A DNA stretch of 64,000 nucleotides from a virus, in the IMG/VR virus record IMGVR_UViG_3300006919_000052, positions 1 to 64,000 of that record; one strand, written 5' to 3'. Of the stretch, positions 7,735 through 15,314 are shown piece by piece. The notes under the pieces were generated by a model, which saw only the letters and a list, made by a program, of their open reading frames with translations, did no database searches and was not told where the DNA came from. A program made the translations under genes and the position numbers. Every line of letters begins with the position of its first letter. The stretch's first letter is position 1.

Positions 7735-7872
7735 ATGATGTATTTAATGGTAGATAATGGAGATAACATGGAAACGATATATAAATCAGATAATATCGAT
7801 GACATGAATGTATATCAGAATAAAGCAATTGCATTGTGGGGTGCCGACAATGTGATGGTAACTACCAAATAA
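7735..7872 (+). CDS. 45-residue early-type protein
   Basis: A small acidic protein that begins with two Met codons directly after an Element A promoter, so it has its own transcription signal despite its size. The sequence suggests a helix-strand mix without motifs. Codon use is less A+T-biased than in the tail genes. Unknown; the promoter is the main support. Confidence 0.6.
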   Translation: MMYLMVDNGDNMETIYKSDNIDDMNVYQNKAIALWGADNVMVTTK

Positions 7873-7890
7873 CTTAATTTACATATAATA

Positions 7891-8013
7891 ATGTTCACCG
7901 TGGTACTCCTTACCGCGGTGATACTCCTATACGCCATACTGAATACTATATTATCCCCCATGCATGCGTACGTATGTACATTGATAATACCATACGCGTT
8001 AATATCCATATAG
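7891..8013 (+). CDS. 40-residue hydrophobic peptide
   Basis: A short gene encoding an almost entirely hydrophobic peptide, probably one or two membrane helices. It uses unusually GC-rich codons for this window (GCG, TAC, CTC). Its first 30 bases form an imperfect hairpin (CACCGTGGT at 7896-7904 with ACCGCGGTG, seven-base loop) that could limit translation. It lies between the gene at 7735 and the terminator at 8115. Confidence 0.4.
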   Translation: MFTVVLLTAVILLYAILNTILSPMHAYVCTLIIPYALISI

Positions 8014-8114
8014 CGTGTATATGCGAGGGAAAGGATGTAGCACAATTTATAGCTCGTACACGATCTTACACCATCGATTGTATATACTTATATAGTGTAT
8101 ATTAATATATAGTG

Positions 8115-8140
8115 AAGCCCCCAATTAAGGGGGCTTTTTT
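8115..8140 (+). terminator. Rho-independent terminator
   Basis: A perfect eight-base-pair stem (AAGCCCCC with GGGGGCTT, loop AATTAA) followed by a run of six T. It closes the plus-strand early region just before the convergent minus-strand methylglyoxal synthase gene. On the minus strand the same stem lacks a good T run, so it should work mainly in the plus direction. Confidence 0.92.
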
Positions 8141-8228
8141 CCATTAAATACCAAAATTTAGAAAACAGTAAAATGGCAACCTTCTTTTTTCAAAACTTTT
8201 TTGGCATCGAGGAAAATATATACTTATA

Positions 8229-8606
8229 TTATTTACTTCGTTTAAAATATTTTATTAATATAGAAGCAGTTCTATAATTAGTTGCCAGTGGTACATCATG
8301 CACATCACATAACCTCATTAACATACTAATATCTACATCATGGGGGTGTTTATCTAATGGGTCTCTCATGAATACTACTCCAGTTATCTCACCTCTTACC
8401 ACCATAGCAGCAATTTCTGCATCCCCACCTAATGGACCTGAATTTACTGTCTCAACGTTATCTATCCCCGCATGCTTTACTTTCTTCCCCGTTGTACCTG
8501 TTGTAATAATTTTTACATCTTTTCGGTTAAAGAATGGTAAACGTTTAGATACAAACGCGACCATGTCTGCTTTTTTGTTATCGTGTGCTATTAATGCAAA
8601 TTTCAT
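8229..8606 (-). CDS. mgsA: Methylglyoxal synthase
   Basis: A 125-residue, apparently complete methylglyoxal synthase, the enzyme that converts dihydroxyacetone phosphate into methylglyoxal and phosphate. Visible family motifs in order: ALIAHD near the N-terminus (the conserved His), the phosphate-binding TTGTTG, SGPLGGDAEI with the catalytic Asp, and DPLDKHPHDVDI with the second conserved His and Asp, then VPLATNYRTA. Length is slightly under the bacterial average (about 150), so it is a minimal form. It follows a coiled-coil membrane protein on the minus strand (stop and start adjacent), behind a weaker minus-strand Element A. Methylglyoxal is toxic, and the pathway also bypasses the lower part of glycolysis and releases phosphate. 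The phage role is unknown. Confidence 0.93.
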   Translation of the reverse strand: MKFALIAHDNKKADMVAFVSKRLPFFNRKDVKIITTGTTGKKVKHAGIDNVETVNSGPLGGDAEIAAMVVRGEITGVVFMRDPLDKHPHDVDISMLMRLCDVHDVPLATNYRTASILIKYFKRSK

Positions 8607-9014
8607 TTAAAATCTATCAATTACATTAGGGTCTTGACCCAATATTTTAATATTAGTTTTTATTTGTTGTATTTCTCTTAAAACATCATTTACATTTTTA
8701 TTAAATACTTGATTCGATTCTCCTAGTTTATTATTAGTTGCATTAGCCAATTTCCTTACCATACCTAATTCCTTATTTATTTCAGCCACCGAACTATATT
8801 GATCCTTTTCTAACTTTGATAATAAATCATTTGATACATCTTTTAAATTTTTTAAATCTTCATCTAATTCCCTATGTCTAATAGAGGAGATATTTTGGAA
8901 TGACTGTAAGCGCGCCAGTGCATCGTGATAATTTGATTGATTTTTACGCAATAATACAATTGCATATACGGTACCTATTGATAAGACCCCACTAATAAAG
9001 TATAATAATTCCAT
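8607..9014 (-). CDS. Membrane-anchored coiled-coil protein
   Basis: A 135-residue protein with one N-terminal hydrophobic helix (residues 3-22) followed by about 100 residues of charged, heptad-patterned helix. It is probably anchored in the inner membrane with a long coiled coil in the cytoplasm or periplasm. It is first in a two-gene minus-strand operon with methylglyoxal synthase, whose ATG directly follows its stop. The architecture resembles the shorter 91-residue protein at 18347-18622. Function unknown. Confidence 0.7.
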   Translation of the reverse strand: MELLYFISGVLSIGTVYAIVLLRKNQSNYHDALARLQSFQNISSIRHRELDEDLKNLKDVSNDLLSKLEKDQYSSVAEINKELGMVRKLANATNNKLGESNQVFNKNVNDVLREIQQIKTNIKILGQDPNVIDRF

Positions 9015-9032
9015 TTTAATGTTTTATGTGTT

Positions 9033-9074
9033 TTATATTGTGTCCAATATACGAACTCTAATCCACCATATCAC
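9033..9074 (-). promoter_or_regulatory. Element A promoter, minus-strand copy
   Basis: Reading the minus strand, TTCGTATATTGGACAC starts at 9055 and leads into the operon beginning at 9014. The downstream half is as conserved as in the plus-strand copies. The TTGG box at the expected distance is replaced by GTGA, so this copy may be weaker or regulated differently. Confidence 0.6.
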
Positions 9075-9160
9075 ATAATTTTATAAAGTAATTGTAAATA
9101 ATATGATATATACGTATAGATGGATGTGAATATGTAAGAGAGAAAGAGTCGTTTTTCCCC

Positions 9161-9177
9161 TATATATTTATAATAAA
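9161..9177 (+). promoter_or_regulatory. Element B, candidate late promoter
   Basis: TATATATTTATAATAAA with the core TATTTATAA ending 12 bases before the ATG at 9186. The same core with similar spacing precedes nine other genes, most of them structural, including one on the minus strand. Confidence 0.6.
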
Positions 9178-9185
9178 GATTAGTT

Positions 9186-9758
9186 ATGAAACATACTTTA
9201 AGATATAATCCTCTCCCTCAATGGAGACCTAATTTTAGCTTTAATTTTTATTTTTTCGGTTTAGTTGATTTATGCTTTGAATTAAGTAGTAGACTTGATA
9301 TACCTAAACCAATGACTATGGTTGAAATAGGAAGTTATAAAGGAGAATCTACTTCTATATTTGCTTCTTCGGGGATTTTTGAAAAAATTACTTGTATAGA
9401 CCCCTTTGAAGGTGAAGAAGAAGCACTTATTTTACTTAATGATGATTGGAGTAGGGTAAAAAAAGAATATTGGACTAATACTCGCCATTGGGATTTTATT
9501 AATTTAATTCAAGATTATAGTTATAAAGTAGTTAACCAATTTAAAGATAATAGTTTAGATTTTGTTTACATAGATGGTAGCCATGAATATTTAGATGTTA
9601 AAAAAGATATTGAATTATATTTGCCTAAATGTAAAAAAGTAATTGGAGGGCATGATTATGATAGAAATGGAAATGTTGAAGTTTGTGATGCTGTAGATAA
9701 AGTTTTAGGGGGTCCTGATGTAGTTTTTAAAGATAGTAGTTGGGTTAAATATTTATAA
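9186..9758 (+). CDS. Class I SAM methyltransferase (Methyltransf_24 type)
   Basis: A 190-residue Rossmann-fold methyltransferase. Motif I (MVEIGSYKGEST, about residues 45-56) binds S-adenosylmethionine, CIDPFE follows as the acidic loop, and VYIDGSHEYLDVKKD plus GGHDYD are typical of the Methyltransf_24 group, which often methylates sugars or natural products. It opens the second glycan cluster behind an Element B site and is followed by glycosyltransferase genes, so a sugar O- or N-methyltransferase is likely. Substrate unknown. Confidence 0.82.
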   Translation: MKHTLRYNPLPQWRPNFSFNFYFFGLVDLCFELSSRLDIPKPMTMVEIGSYKGESTSIFASSGIFEKITCIDPFEGEEEALILLNDDWSRVKKEYWTNTRHWDFINLIQDYSYKVVNQFKDNSLDFVYIDGSHEYLDVKKDIELYLPKCKKVIGGHDYDRNGNVEVCDAVDKVLGGPDVVFKDSSWVKYL

Positions 9759-9773
9759 TTAGAATATGATTTT

Positions 9774-10472
9774 ATGAAAATACTGTTATTAACATACCCT
9801 TACCATTCTGTTCATTATTTTGGGAAAACTTTAGCTCAAGTTATGAACTATGATTTTATACAAGATCCTATGGACATTTCTTTATCTATATCTTCTTCAT
9901 ATTGGGAGGGGGATGGATATCATGAAGGTGTACGTCCTAGACCTTATATTTTTCCTAATAGTATCAATGATAATACCATTGTTACACATAATGTCAAATG
10001 GCATAAACTCCCAGGTAATAGAACGGAGAATACGTTTTTAAATGATTGGACTGGCTCATTCGATAAAGTTATAGCTTTAACTACTAATAATTTATCTTCC
10101 AGTGCTGAAGTTTATTTTACTACTGATTATTACACCAATGTAAATAATACTGCTTATAAAGAATTTATAAGAAATAACTCGGGATATTATAGAAATAATT
10201 TGGCATATCAAGATGATATTGATGTTTGGGATGAAGCTAAGTTAAATAAATTAGAAGAATGCCATGAGTTCTTAGATGATTATATTTTATATAATAATAT
10301 TACTTCTTCGGTAACAGATGATTTTATTGGTACAGAAAAAGGTAAAGATAATATCAATAATGTAATAAATACATGGGGATTAGATGATTGGGTTCCTATA
10401 GAAACTGATAATTTAGATAAGTATGCAGGTTTAATAGATCATTGTTCTAATTGGGAAAGGAATATGTATTAA
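9774..10472 (+). CDS. Unknown protein of glycan cluster 2
   Basis: A 232-residue acidic soluble protein. It begins with a Rossmann-like first strand (MKILLLTYPYHSVHYFGKTL) as seen in some glycosyltransferases and sulfotransferases, and contains a WHKLPG segment near residue 80, but I find no complete signature of either family. It sits 15 bases after the methyltransferase and 15 bases before the GT25 gene, with the same orientation and spacing, so it belongs to the same operon. Confidence 0.68.
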   Translation: MKILLLTYPYHSVHYFGKTLAQVMNYDFIQDPMDISLSISSSYWEGDGYHEGVRPRPYIFPNSINDNTIVTHNVKWHKLPGNRTENTFLNDWTGSFDKVIALTTNNLSSSAEVYFTTDYYTNVNNTAYKEFIRNNSGYYRNNLAYQDDIDVWDEAKLNKLEECHEFLDDYILYNNITSSVTDDFIGTEKGKDNINNVINTWGLDDWVPIETDNLDKYAGLIDHCSNWERNMY

Positions 10473-10487
10473 AAATTATAATTAGTT

Positions 10488-11321
10488 ATGTTTTTGGGAG
10501 TTGATAAAATATATGTTATAAATTTACGCAGACATTCTTTAAGAAAAGAAAGAATAATCCAAAATTTAAATCCACTTAATATTAATTATAAGTTTATAGA
10601 GGCTATAGATTGGGTTAACTATAAAGATAATTTATCCTTTTTCCATAAATGTTTAGATAAATATTTTTTTGACCCTAATGCTTGGTTTAGTTATGGAATT
10701 ATATGTTGTGCCTTATCTCATAGAAAAGCTTATAAAGAATTTTTAGATTCAGGTGAAGAAACCGCTTTATTTTTGGAAGATGATGTAGAACCTACTAAAT
10801 ATTTCTCTAAATTTAATTTTCAAAGATTAAATAATGATATTAAAACATTAAATTGGGGAGTATGTTGGTTAGGAAAAAACCCAGAAACCATAGATACTTT
10901 ATCTCATGTTAAAAATGATTTATATGAATATAATACTTTTAATAATCAACAATTTTCAGCACATGCCTATATTTTAAATAGGAAAAGTGCTCAATGGTTT
11001 TATGATAATACCAAAAAGTTAAAATATGCCGCCGATATAAGATTAGAAATATGTCCCTTTAAAAATTTAACAGTTAAAGAATCATTATTTGTTCAAAGAC
11101 ATAAACTTTTATATAAAGATTATCAGTTTTTAAAGAATAATAATTTAGTAGAATTTTTCCATAGTACTACAGAAGATGTAATTGGAGATACTAAAAGAGA
11201 TGTAAATAAAATTATTAACAGTTACGTACATAAAGAATTACCTATTAAAGAAATAAAACAAGAAAAAATATATTTTAATAACAAACCCCAAAAAGGGTAT
11301 AAATTTTACTTAAATGAATAA
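10488..11321 (+). CDS. GT25 family glycosyltransferase
   Basis: A 277-residue family 25 glycosyltransferase (the LPS galactosyltransferase / procollagen galactosyltransferase family). The start IYVINLRRHSLRKERI is the family's signature N-terminus, CALSHRKAYKEFL follows at about residue 73, and LFLEDDVEPT at about residue 94 is the metal-binding EDD motif. Members add galactose or glucose to lipooligosaccharide or to protein hydroxyl groups. It overlaps the next gene by eight bases. Confidence 0.9.
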   Translation: MFLGVDKIYVINLRRHSLRKERIIQNLNPLNINYKFIEAIDWVNYKDNLSFFHKCLDKYFFDPNAWFSYGIICCALSHRKAYKEFLDSGEETALFLEDDVEPTKYFSKFNFQRLNNDIKTLNWGVCWLGKNPETIDTLSHVKNDLYEYNTFNNQQFSAHAYILNRKSAQWFYDNTKKLKYAADIRLEICPFKNLTVKESLFVQRHKLLYKDYQFLKNNNLVEFFHSTTEDVIGDTKRDVNKIINSYVHKELPIKEIKQEKIYFNNKPQKGYKFYLNE

Positions 11322-12147
11322 TACAATAATATATACTACCTTTTACGTTAAAAACCCTGGATATGAATCACTAATATGGGAATGGTTAATTAGTTTAAGG
11401 ACATTAGGGAAATATAAAGGAAAAATAATTATATTTGATTACGGTATGCCTGAAGATTTAGTTACTAGATTAAATGGTTTTAAATTAGGAGCCCCTATTA
11501 TTATACCTATAGAAGACCCGGCGGATTCTGGAACTATTTCTAATTGGAGAAATATAGATGTTATTCCACACCTAAAAAAATACAAAAATCATATGTTTGC
11601 TCATTTTGATGCTGATATATGGTTTCAAGAAGATGTTAATTTACTATGGGAAGAATTAGAAGATACTAAAGGATGTTATGTTGGGGTTGAAATGGGTAGA
11701 TCATGTAGATACAGAGGCCCAGAAGATAATATTGTTTTAGAAAAATATAACAATAATCAACATAAATTAGGAGGGTTTGTTTTTGGTGGATGGATTGGAG
11801 GAAAGTATAATTCATATCTTAATAAATTAAATCAAATGAAAGATTTATGGGATAATGATTGGGGAATTAGAGAGTGGGGAACAGACCAATGTATGATAAC
11901 ATATTTAGCGGATTTTGAAAAAGATAATTTAAATGGTATTAAATATGGTTGTAGCTGGTATTTTTGTGATATAAGAGAGGATGGGATTTATGTTGATATG
12001 AGTAAATATCCAAACGAATCTCATGGAAAAAAAGTTATTGGTGTACATATAATAGCATTTAATACTGTAGGAAATGAAAAAGAAGATGAATTTTTAAAAT
12101 ATAGATTTAAAACAAGATATCCAGAATTATGGAAAAAACACCAGTAG
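11314..12147 (+). CDS. GT-A glycosyltransferase, GT8-like
   Basis: A 277-residue protein with a GT-A layout: first strand (TIIYTTFYV), then the metal-binding DxD in FAHFDADIWFQ near residue 100, then FVFGGWIGG and EWGTDQCMI, which resemble acceptor-site segments of retaining GT8-type enzymes. Exact family is uncertain. It overlaps GT25 upstream and the radical SAM gene downstream by 19 bases, so all three are co-expressed. Confidence 0.75.
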   Translation: MNNTIIYTTFYVKNPGYESLIWEWLISLRTLGKYKGKIIIFDYGMPEDLVTRLNGFKLGAPIIIPIEDPADSGTISNWRNIDVIPHLKKYKNHMFAHFDADIWFQEDVNLLWEELEDTKGCYVGVEMGRSCRYRGPEDNIVLEKYNNNQHKLGGFVFGGWIGGKYNSYLNKLNQMKDLWDNDWGIREWGTDQCMITYLADFEKDNLNGIKYGCSWYFCDIREDGIYVDMSKYPNESHGKKVIGVHIIAFNTVGNEKEDEFLKYRFKTRYPELWKKHQ

Positions 12148-13148
12148 ATTTACAAAATAAATTATTTTATCATCCAGATAAATTAATAGAATTTTTCCAA
12201 ACTGGTGATACTACACCTGTAACCTGGGAGTTAGATCCTACTAATCGTTGTAATCACAACTGTATAGGTTGCTATGCAGCAGGTGCTGGGGGTCGTACTA
12301 ATGATGATTCATTAACGTGGGAACAGGCTAAATCTTATGTAGATCAAGTATATGATTTAGGAGCTAAAGCTATAAACTTAACAGGAGGAGGAGATCCTAT
12401 GGTTAATAAAATTACTCCACGTTTAATAGAATATATTAAATCTCTAGGAATGGATGTTGGTATGATTACTAATGGAACCATATTTACTGATAAATCTATT
12501 GATATAGTAGTTAAAAATTGTACATGGGTTAGAGTTAGTATGGATGGAGGTACACCTCATGTATATACAGAAATAAGAAAAGTACCAGAACGTCATTTTT
12601 ATTTAGCTCTAGAAAATATGGCTAAATTAATAAAGAGGAGGAATGAATTAGGTACTAATTTAACTGTGGGTTCTGGGTTTTTAACTAGTGAATTAACAAC
12701 ACCTACATTAGTTAAATATGCTGAATTATGTAAAGAAGCAGGAATTAATTACATTCAAGTTAGACCTTTTCATAATGATTTTTCTATTCCATATAATATT
12801 GAAGAAACTTTAGCCTTACAAGATAGTAATTTTAAAGTATATTATTCTAAACACAAGTATGATTCTTCATATGAAAAACAATATCCTAAATGTTTAGCCC
12901 AAACTTTAAGTGGTGTAATTAATGTACATTCTGTTTATTTGTGTTGTCATTTTAGAGGCATAGAAACTAAAAAATTAGGGGATTTAAGAGAAAAAAATCT
13001 TTTAGAGATTTGGGCTGGTCGAAAAAGGCAAAATATACTTGAAGAATTAAATCTTGACAAATGTATAGCCCATTGTAGATTAGATCTTGTTAATCGCCAA
13101 TTAGATGAATTAGTTAATAAGCCTGCTGAACATAAAAATTTTATCTAG
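12129..13148 (+). CDS. Radical SAM/SPASM enzyme
   Basis: A 339-residue radical SAM protein with the cluster motif C-x3-C-x2-C (CNHNCIGCYA, about residues 38-47), the barrel motif NLTGGGDPM, and a C-terminal SPASM-like cysteine set (PKCL, CCHF, CIAHC). SPASM enzymes include peptide modifiers and sugar-dehydrogenating or epimerising enzymes. The gene is last in the second glycan cluster. Its stop codon shares the palindrome CTAG with the stop of the convergent minus-strand fibre gene. Its sequence differs clearly from the radical SAM protein at 2317. Confidence 0.9.
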   Translation: MEKTPVDLQNKLFYHPDKLIEFFQTGDTTPVTWELDPTNRCNHNCIGCYAAGAGGRTNDDSLTWEQAKSYVDQVYDLGAKAINLTGGGDPMVNKITPRLIEYIKSLGMDVGMITNGTIFTDKSIDIVVKNCTWVRVSMDGGTPHVYTEIRKVPERHFYLALENMAKLIKRRNELGTNLTVGSGFLTSELTTPTLVKYAELCKEAGINYIQVRPFHNDFSIPYNIEETLALQDSNFKVYYSKHKYDSSYEKQYPKCLAQTLSGVINVHSVYLCCHFRGIETKKLGDLREKNLLEIWAGRKRQNILEELNLDKCIAHCRLDLVNRQLDELVNKPAEHKNFI

Positions 13149-14014
13149 CAACTTTGAATATAAGATATTTTTCCATCATTTTGGATTTGTATTACTCCAA
13201 TTGGTTGTGCATTTGATGTATCTCTATATCCATAATAAAATCCTCCCCCAATAAATATTTGAGTTAGTTCTGGATCAGTATAAACAAAATTTCCAATTGA
13301 TACATTAGACCAAAAATCATTTAAATAATAAGATGTTGCCGTTGTTAATGAGTTGCAAGCATCAGAAACTTTTGTTGCTGGAGCTGTTAGAGAATTTTTA
13401 CGTGTTTGACCACTTGATATGGATGGTGTAATAGATGGTGTAATAGATGGAGTTATCGAAATAGAAGGTAATGGAGTATTTGAAATTGATATACTAGGTG
13501 TTATACTAGGTGTTAAAGATGGTGATATACTAATTGATGGTGATATTGATGGAGTTAAACTAGGTGTCACAGACATTGTCTTAGTAGGAGATGGAGTTGG
13601 ACTCACCCCTGTACTATCAGGTAATACTGTCATTTCATAATCTCCTACACATCTAAAATATACTGATCCTACTGGAACATTTTGATTTGGAGTCCATTCA
13701 AATGTTGAAGTTTCTCCATATAAAATATATGAAAAAATATAATTACCATATCCACTTTCAGAAGAACTAATTAAACTGTGTAAATCAACTGGATTAGCAT
13801 GAGTTCCTGAGGCATATTTAGGTGCTCCTTGATCGTAAAAACCCTTAGTATTTCTTACGGTTTCATATGTAAATGCACCTGAACCTGATAATCTAGTTTC
13901 ACTAGAACTATTTGGTGGTCTTAAAAGTGTAAAAGTATAAGTTTGTCCTGATACAAAACTGTAATCATTTAAACTACCAGATCCCCTTAATGCGGGTGCA
14001 GAATAATCAGCCAT
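13145..14014 (-). CDS. Ser/Thr/Pro-repeat fibre protein (minus strand)
   Basis: A 289-residue protein in three parts: a beta-rich N-terminal domain (1-130), a linker of TPSIS/SPSIS repeats (about 135-205), and a C-terminal domain with paired cysteines (DACN to the final C). The linker and the C-terminal domain match those of the proteins at 37565 and 38229, so this is a paralogous fibre or decoration protein placed far from the other two and inverted. An Element B site on the minus strand (14027-14035) ends 12 bases before its ATG, which supports late expression. It is likely a virion appendage; the repeats may be glycosylated (inference). Confidence 0.75.
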   Translation of the reverse strand: MADYSAPALRGSGSLNDYSFVSGQTYTFTLLRPPNSSSETRLSGSGAFTYETVRNTKGFYDQGAPKYASGTHANPVDLHSLISSSESGYGNYIFSYILYGETSTFEWTPNQNVPVGSVYFRCVGDYEMTVLPDSTGVSPTPSPTKTMSVTPSLTPSISPSISISPSLTPSITPSISISNTPLPSISITPSITPSITPSISSGQTRKNSLTAPATKVSDACNSLTTATSYYLNDFWSNVSIGNFVYTDPELTQIFIGGGFYYGYRDTSNAQPIGVIQIQNDGKISYIQSC

Positions 14015-14021
14015 ATTTAAA

Positions 14022-14039
14022 TTTTGTTATAAATATATA
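14022..14039 (-). promoter_or_regulatory. Element B on the minus strand
   Basis: Read on the minus strand, TATATATTTATAACAAAA lies 12 bases before the ATG at 14014. It fixes the direction of Element B: the motif reads the same way relative to its gene as the plus-strand copies do. Confidence 0.6.
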
Positions 14040-14068
14040 AAAAAAAAACAAAGACGATGCACAGGAGA

Positions 14069-14115
14069 CTTGGCTACCCAGGATAGGGTTCGTATATTCA
14101 CGGTATATTAATAAT
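14069..14115 (+). promoter_or_regulatory. Element A promoter, copy 3
   Basis: TTGG at 14070 and TTCGTATATTCACGG from 14089, spacing 19. From TGCACAGG at about 14057 through the start of the next gene, this segment is nearly the same as the one at 14431-14504, a direct repeat of about 75 bases. Confidence 0.75.
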
Positions 14116-14129
14116 TAAAAATAAAGGTT

Positions 14130-14420
14130 ATGGTAAATTTAAAAGAAGTATTAGATTTTATTAAGAGTGCAGATCAATCAGAAATTAATGCAATTAAAAA
14201 TGCAGTTGCTATTAAAAGATCAGAATTAGCTTATGATGCTAAAGTATCATTTAGAGTAGGTGATATAGTAGGTATTAATCATAAGAAAATTGATCCTAAG
14301 CAAAATTTTAGAGTTATTAAAATTAATAGTAAGAATATTAAAGTTCAAGCTAGTGATGTTGGTGATGGTAGAATAGGTGGTCAATATACAGTTTCTCCAA
14401 GTTTATTAGTTAAAAAATAA
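14130..14420 (+). CDS. KOW/SH3-like small protein
   Basis: A 96-residue basic protein: an N-terminal helical half (1-40), then a probable SH3/KOW-like barrel (VGDIVGINHKK, NFRVIKINSKNIKVQAS). Similar small barrels bind nucleic acid or RNA polymerase. It has its own Element A promoter and the AATAAAGGTTATG start context. Unknown role; an early regulator is plausible. Confidence 0.65.
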   Translation: MVNLKEVLDFIKSADQSEINAIKNAVAIKRSELAYDAKVSFRVGDIVGINHKKIDPKQNFRVIKINSKNIKVQASDVGDGRIGGQYTVSPSLLVKK

Positions 14421-14436
14421 TTGAAAGTAATGCACA

Positions 14437-14488
14437 GGTAGCTTGGCTCCCCAGGCTACCTTTCGTATATTCACGGTATATTAATAAT
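14437..14488 (+). promoter_or_regulatory. Element A promoter, copy 4, with inverted repeat
   Basis: TTGG at 14443 and TTCGTATATTCACGG from 14462, spacing 19. GGTAGC (14437-14442) and GCTACC (14455-14460) form a near-perfect inverted repeat around the TTGG box (GGTAGC t TGG ctcc CCA g GCTACC), which could be an operator or a hairpin. The other copies show only weak versions of this symmetry. Confidence 0.72.
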
Positions 14489-14504
14489 TAAAAATCAAGG
14501 TCAT

Positions 14505-15314
14505 ATGTTAAATTTAGAATCAAGTAAGTTTTTAGGAAAAAAAGAGTTAAGTGAAATCGCTCCAAGTATTTTCACAATGAAACCAGCAAATACTGTTTCG
14601 GATAAGTACACACATATTCCAACTGAAAGAGTAATTGATGATATGGAATTAATGGGTTGGAAGCCTGTTGATGCCAAAGAAGTTAAAGCAAGAACTGAAG
14701 ATACACGAGGTGTTCAAAAGCATTTAGTTGTTTTTAGAAATAATGATGTTGTTATTAATGGTGAAGATGGAGATACAGTTTTTCCTCAAATATTAATTAC
14801 TAATTCTCATGATGGTAAGAATGCTTTCCAATTTACAGCTGGGTTATTTAGAATGATTTGTGAAAATGGTTTAGTTATAGCTACAGATGAATTTGAAGAT
14901 TTGAAAATGCGTCATATGGGTTATACGTTTGAAGATTTGCAAATACTAATTAGAGGTATGGTTGAGAAATTACCTTTAACAGTAGAAGCAATGAATAAAA
15001 TGAAAGAAGTAGAATTACAAGAAGAGCAAATGTTTAATCTTGCTAAATCATTTCTAGATATTAGAGTAGAAGGTACGAAAAATACTTTTGATAACCAAGC
15101 AATTGAGGATGTTTTAGAATCTCAACGTAAAAAAGATGAAGGTAATATGCTTTGGGAAGTATTTAATAGAGTTCAAGAAAATATTATTGAAGGTAATTTT
15201 GAATATAGAACCCCTTCAGGAAAATTACGTCAAGCTAGAATTATTAAGAATTTTAAGCAAGATCAAGAAGTAAATAAAAAAATGTTTAGTAAAGCATTGG
15301 AATTAGTAGCATAA
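14505..15314 (+). CDS. DUF932 family protein
   Basis: A 269-residue protein of the DUF932 (phage/plasmid-like) family. The core segment GLFRMICENGLVI at about residues 121-133 matches the family's conserved R-x-V-C-x-N-G-L pattern, followed by a long helical half. Such proteins are common on phages and plasmids; their biochemical role is not established. It begins directly after Element A copy 4 and its stop overlaps the next gene (TAATG). Confidence 0.75.
   Translation: MLNLESSKFLGKKELSEIAPSIFTMKPANTVSDKYTHIPTERVIDDMELMGWKPVDAKEVKARTEDTRGVQKHLVVFRNNDVVINGEDGDTVFPQILITNSHDGKNAFQFTAGLFRMICENGLVIATDEFEDLKMRHMGYTFEDLQILIRGMVEKLPLTVEAMNKMKEVELQEEQMFNLAKSFLDIRVEGTKNTFDNQAIEDVLESQRKKDEGNMLWEVFNRVQENIIEGNFEYRTPSGKLRQARIIKNFKQDQEVNKKMFSKALELVA

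Noticed and set aside
8368-8610. Plus-strand open frame opposite methylglyoxal synthase
   Set aside because: The minus-strand frame has complete enzyme motifs, so the plus-strand frame is a shadow.
13419-13640. Plus-strand open frame with DGVIDGVI repeats
   Set aside because: Same effect: it is the antisense of the TPSIS linker of the minus-strand fibre gene, which has unique domains on both sides and an upstream Element B.
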